NCBI RefSeq assembly: GCF_004379255.2
Contig: NC_056037.1
Location: forward strand, 37,855,012 to 37,919,011
Reading direction: 5' to 3'
DNA length: 64,000 nt
From: Salvia splendens
Taxonomy: Eukaryota; Streptophyta; Magnoliopsida; Lamiales; Lamiaceae
The notes under the pieces are model-generated. The model did not search any database and had not been told where the DNA came from. It worked only from the letters and a program-made list of their open reading frames with translations. Both the position numbers and the translations under genes were made by a program. Below are positions 59,730 through 64,000 of the stretch, piece after piece (the stretch's first letter is position 1; every line of letters begins with the position of its first letter).

Positions 59730-60265
59730 TCCGATCTTAGTCGCCGCCTTGCGTTGGTTTTTGTTTAAAATTTTCAAACTTTTCACGAGATTTATGTTTT
59801 CGTGATTTATTGACGATTAAAGTCTATATTAGAAATATTTTTAAGATTTCAAAAACACAACATTTGAAATAATGGTGATCGCAATAAATTGCACTTGTAA
59901 TATTTTGTGGTAAAATAAATTAAATTGCACTAGATTGGGTAGATACATAATTAAATAACATTTTTAATTATATTACGCCTCTATGACTCTATCTATTCAA
60001 TATTACGTATTAAAGCATTGTTAAAAAACTAATTCTTGTAACTAAATGATATTAATACAGTTCATTATCAATAATTTTAGTAATAGATATATAAGTTTTA
60101 ATACTCCATAAAATTAATACAATGTGAAAGATAAAGAGAAAATTATTAAAATATTGTTAATAAAATATACGTAAAATTAATTTTATTATACAAAAATTTA
60201 TCAAAAAAACATAGACTTAATGTGATATTTAGCTTATATTCCGATTAGTTGTGTGGTATAGCCTA
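59730..60265. other. Promoter and intergenic region, no gene seen
   Basis: Very AT-rich sequence upstream of the reticulon gene. No open frame or RNA gene was recognised. Confidence 0.5.
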
Positions 60266-60269
60266 ATAC

Positions 60270-60800
60270 CTAAGGCTCTACTTGGTATGATAGAATGGAA
60301 TGGGGAATGAAATGACATTCTTACGTCTATTTCGTTTCCTTGCTTGGTAAATTCTTTTCTTAGGAATCACCATTCCATTTGGAATGGTCATTCCATTCCA
60401 TATGGGAATAGTCATTCCATCAATTTAGCTAAGGAATGGTCATTCCATTCCATATTCCTTTCTTCTTATTTTAAATTTTAACAAAATTATATAAATATGA
60501 TTTTATATTATATTTAAATTTAATATCATCACAATTTTATAATAAAATTAAAATTATAAAAATTTTAATAATTGAAAAATCCACACACACACTACACACA
60601 TTTCACATATTTCACACACACACGCACTTCACACACTACACTACACTACACTACACTACGCTACACTACACTACACATATTTCACACACTACACACATTT
60701 CACATATTTCACACACTACACATATTTCTCACACACGTACTTCACACACTACAATTTCCTCATTTTCCTAATTTCCAAACAAACCACAATTAATGGAAAT
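60270..60800. mobile_element. MITE-like element with GGAATGGTCATTCC core and CACTACACTA repeat
   Basis: Left end GGCTCTACTTGGTATGATAG and right end CCAAACAAACCAC form imperfect inverted termini of the same kind as the 4127-4450 element. The interior has TCATTCCATTCCATATGGGA palindromes and a long CACTACACTACACTA/CACACATTTCACATA microsatellite (60580-60750). Confidence 0.5.
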
Positions 60801-61061
60801 CGACTTCCCAAAAAATGGGAAAAAAGGAAAGAAATATATCAGCAGCGTTATAGAACATAGAATCAGAGAAGCAAATGATCAAATTCATGAAATATATGAA
60901 TACATGTATCTATAACCAAAAACAAGAAATTAATCTGCCAACACACAAACATAGCTCGGTTTCTTACACAGCATAACAGCAAGTTCAGTTCCTGCAAGCA
61001 CATCGCAATAGCATTGAAAGTCATCAGCTATCAAGAGCTTAGGCGGTATGCTACTATATCA

Positions 61062-63999
61062 TCAACCGAGGCCTCGGACATACTGATCAACAGTTTTGTT
61101 AAATAGCTCAGATCTGCATAAACAAGGCATTGCATATGAAATTATTATCAAAAAATCACAACAGATTTCAAACATATAATGAAATCACTGTTAAATAGAA
61201 AGTTCTGTGAAACAGCAAAACAAAACAATGCATATGAAATTAGTATCAGCTAATCACAACAGTTTTCAAAGGTATAACGAGTCAAAGAAGAGTGGAAACC
61301 AAGTGAGCGCTCGACTAAGCTCAAGTATAGATGTTAGAAAGCCTAACAACTCTTTCACCCATTTCCAAATGCTGATAGTGAATTTTCATGGAAAATTTAT
61401 AAGAGTTATTTATGAACACATTTTTATAGCTTACGCTATGCTATTAGCATTTTTAGGTGACATTCAATTCGTTAGACAAGATAAGGATGAGTCAAAATAA
61501 GTTTTGTATCGGATTTAATTAGTCATAGGAGTGGAGGTGAGATGATTAATCATGGGATGCAATGCATTCTTGGCATTGTGGAGATGAGCCAAGACACATT
61601 TTCACGGGCCGAGCTTTTGGAAAAAAATGCAACCGAACAAGAGATAAGATTAGACATGGCCTTTAATCAGAAGTAAACATGACAACGGCCCCTTAGTAGA
61701 AAACATGAATTTAATCTAACAAGATGATTAATGTAATAAGCTTGAAAAACCATCATTATTTCCTCATCCAAAGTAAGCCCGAATAAAAGTAGCAAACAAA
61801 CTAGATTGAACAAATCCATAGCAACAAGAAGACATAAGTTACTTGTTCAAATCCATTTTTACAGAGAGACTTGATTAAGAACTTTTTTATTCAAAAGAAG
61901 CATAATTTACTGCTCAATGATGTCTATAAACTTACTGTGGTTTCTGGATCAGTACTAGAGTGCATTTAGAGAAGTAAAAAGCCAAAATGTTAAAGTGATA
62001 ATTAATATAGGTACAATTAGAATGTTTTTATAATTCATAATCAAGTTTTACGGCATATCTCACACTGAAATTAACACTCACCTTATGGGAGTTCCTGGAG
62101 TATATAATGGATTCTTGACAACATACTCAACGTACAAATTATAAATGTACTTCAAGGAATCTCTCAGATCGCCCGTTCTCGGGTGAGTGACTAGAATTAG
62201 CTGCATAGAAAACAGACTATTTAGCTCACAAGACCATGATAATATATTTACAACTGTGAATTAAAAGACAAGAGAAATGAAGAACAAATGGAAAAACAAT
62301 TTTGTACTACAAATCTGTATGCACGAAGGTTGTTTCATTTTAAACCATAAAAAGAGTTCCATATTAGATTAAATATTGAGGAAAAATGAAATTTAAAAGC
62401 TCACTAGTGTGCAGCCATATTGGAAAACATACTTCTATGTTTAACAAACCATGAACAATCTAATCTCCAAAATTAACTACTCTTGCTGTAGACTAAATTC
62501 ATAGCTCTAGTTTCTTTGGCTGATTAGATGTGATTGGCATGTATACGAACATAATCTTGTACAACTAGATTTCTCTATCCAAAGTTCCAAACCTAGATCA
62601 TGTCCAGCTTAGTGATCCAATTTGACAGAAAGTTACCAGTGAGCAGAACTTAATATCATCCATCCTGATCATTGAACTCTTAAATTGCACTCACTCAGAC
62701 AATAAATGAGATTAAAAAGTTCAGATATGGAGATTGGTGTATAACTGTATTTTAGGCTCAATACATTTCCTATCTTGACTATGATATGTTTCTTATTGTG
62801 ACTAGGAGCAATGCTCTCTATATTGCCTATATACATAGAAATGATCTCTTATTGTAACTTGCAGCCAAAAATTATAGTGAAACTATTGGCTTGGTACCAT
62901 TCCTACACATAGATACACATAACATCGAACCGAGAAACAATTCATGTGTTTGTCTTGTTATATTCGTGATTACTTCTGCGTTTATTTCCTACATATAAAA
63001 CACATTGATACCAAAGACTAGGAAGCAGTTCAAAGAAATTACACATCATATACTAGCAATTCTACATCAAAGCAAATACATCTCGTGTTCTTTGCATCAA
63101 GTAGTAACCACTCCATCCCTCAAGAACAAAATGTTGAGGTAATTACACTATTTATACAAAATGTTTCATGGCTCTTCCATATTGCTACAAAAAGTCCAAA
63201 GTTTGCACAAATCATACAAAAAGTTTCATTCGAGATACATTCTATCATCTATGTTTAGATGACATAAACTCTTTGCCTAAGTGGGATACCAAACATCAAA
63301 CAATGATGAAACCTTTTGTACCTCCGGTATGCAAAGAGCTAACGTCGCCTAAACACATGATAAAATGTATTACTCCAAAATGAAACGTCATTTATGAAAC
63401 TTCAAACTTTCAAGCCAAATTGCCAACATGAAAAAACGGTAAAACATTTTGTATGAATAGTGTAATTGACCCCCAAAATGCCCCGATAATGGCGGCTTCT
63501 CAAACTTATCATACGAGAACTAGGCAATGGCATCAAGTACCTTAATCCCAGAAGGACTCTCCATGAAACTCAGTTTATACGTATTCGTTCGGAAGCTGTG
63601 GAAGGAACAACCTTGCCCCGGCAGCTGAGGTACCCCAAGATTCCCCTTTTCAGCACTGTCCCCAAAAAAACACAAAATCACAAATCAAGACAAAACAACA
63701 GAAAACCCAATTAAAAGAGCCAATTTTTTTGGCAAAGGGAAGAGAACAGTTTCTAAGGGGAATAACGTCGAACACCTGGTGGGATCCATCTTTGCAGTCA
63801 ACGATTTGAGGGAGAAGAGGAGTCCGAACATGAGCTTGTGATCTTGCTGCGAGCTGAGAGTCTTGAGCGGGCGATTCCATTCCCTGTAGAGAAGGCACAC
63901 TCCGTTTCTGTTGAATATGTACATCATGTTGCCGTTGTTGCCGGATGCGGTCGGCACCGGAGGAGATGGACTGATTTCTGTGCCGCCGAAGAACTGCAT
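61062..63999 (-). CDS. TRAPP complex subunit TRAPPC1 / BET5
   Basis: Four exons (63999-63776, 63655-63541, 62200-62082, 61113-61062) splice in frame to 169 residues, the usual plant length. The start ATG is at 63997-63999, one base from the window edge, so the promoter is outside. The N-terminus MQFFGGTEISPSPPVPTASG and MMYIFNRNGVCLLYREWNR mark the longin-like fold of BET5. DHKLMFGLLFSLKSLTAKMD, then TNTYKLSFMESPSGIK and LYVEYVVKNPLY, complete the domain. The end is SELFNKTVDQYVRGLG. The protein is a core TRAPP subunit acting in Rab-GTPase exchange for ER-Golgi and trans-Golgi traffic. Intron 2 (1.3 kb) contains two transposon-like sequences. No disruption was seen. Confidence 0.95.
62740..63010 (+). 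mobile_element. Copia-type LTR fragment in TRAPPC1 intron
   Basis: TTTTAGGCTCAATACATTTCC at the left and CACATAGATACACATAACATCG, CAATTCATGTGTTTGTCTTG and GCGTTTATTTCCTACA at the right follow the order seen at 51930-52160. A TG...CA boundary with TSD was not identified. Confidence 0.45.
63137..63474. mobile_element. MITE with about 28-bp TIRs (AATTACACTATTTATACAAAATGTTT)
   Basis: Left GGTAATTACACTATTTATAC followed by AAAATGTTT and right, on the other strand, GGGTCAATTACACTATTCAT followed by ACAAAATGTTTT are inverted matches. CAAAATG occurs immediately outside both ends, possibly part of a degraded target duplication of 7 or more bases, as in Mutator-like elements. It lies in intron 2 of TRAPPC1. 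Confidence 0.7.
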
Positions 64000-64000
64000 T

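Overview
This window is nuclear DNA of a flowering plant. The evidence is AT-rich non-coding DNA, multi-exon genes with GT-AG introns, plastid- and mitochondrion-targeted proteins, PPR and DnaJ families, and abundant MITE, hAT, PIF/Harbinger and Copia-type sequence. A eudicot is near certain from the gene set. Lamiales (Salvia-like) is only an impression. I rebuilt exons by hand from splice signals, reading frame and family knowledge. For each gene called intact, exon lengths and phases sum to a continuous frame.

Layout. 1-6.1 kb: the 3' end of one DnaJ-family gene, then a complete DnaJ/zinc-ribbon gene on +. 7.3-10.3 kb: a broken FTSH11 protease gene on - that has lost its AAA+ ATPase exons. 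11.3-16.2 kb: an intact polypyrimidine-tract-binding protein gene on -, with a hAT element in one intron. 16.8-18.5 kb: a degenerate PIF/Harbinger ORF1 region. 18.6-20.7 kb: a decayed PPR gene on +. 21.9-25.1 kb: an intact plastid sigma factor gene (SIG3/SIGC type) on -. 25.9-27.0 kb: a MYB-like gene fragment, part of it duplicated as a long hairpin. 27.7-29.5 kb: a 1.1-kb dispersed repeat and a Copia 3' end. 30.2-33.9 kb: an intact MTM1-type mitochondrial carrier on -. 34.5-36.5 kb: palindromic and Harbinger-type MITEs. 37.2-39.3 kb: a PDV1 plastid-division gene on + with a nonsense codon in exon 1. 41.0-42.1 kb: the second copy of the 1.1-kb repeat. 43.6-45.7 kb: a small myosin-TH1-domain gene on +. 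46.6-48.0 kb: a complete Harbinger-type element with TIRs, TSD and ORF1. 48.3-50.6 kb: two tail-to-tail class III chitinase genes. 51.7-56.8 kb: plastidic pyruvate kinase beta on -. 57.7-59.7 kb: a reticulon-like gene on -. 61.1-64.0 kb: TRAPPC1/BET5 on -.

The genes are not a functional cluster. Several serve plastids (SIG3, PDV1, PKP-beta, FTSH11), which is probably chance. Two patterns stand out. First, three conserved single genes are broken (FTSH11 deletion, PDV1 nonsense, PPR decay) between intact neighbours, which would fit gene loss after polyploidy, although assembly error is not excluded. Second, at least five introns or 5' UTR introns carry local tandem duplications of about 100-480 bp. 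I found no CRISPR array, rRNA or tRNA gene, and no clearly new molecular system. The most novel candidates are the structural events: the FTSH11 deletion scar, a possible recent intron gain in a chitinase, the inverted gene-fragment duplication, and the set of TEs with exact boundaries.
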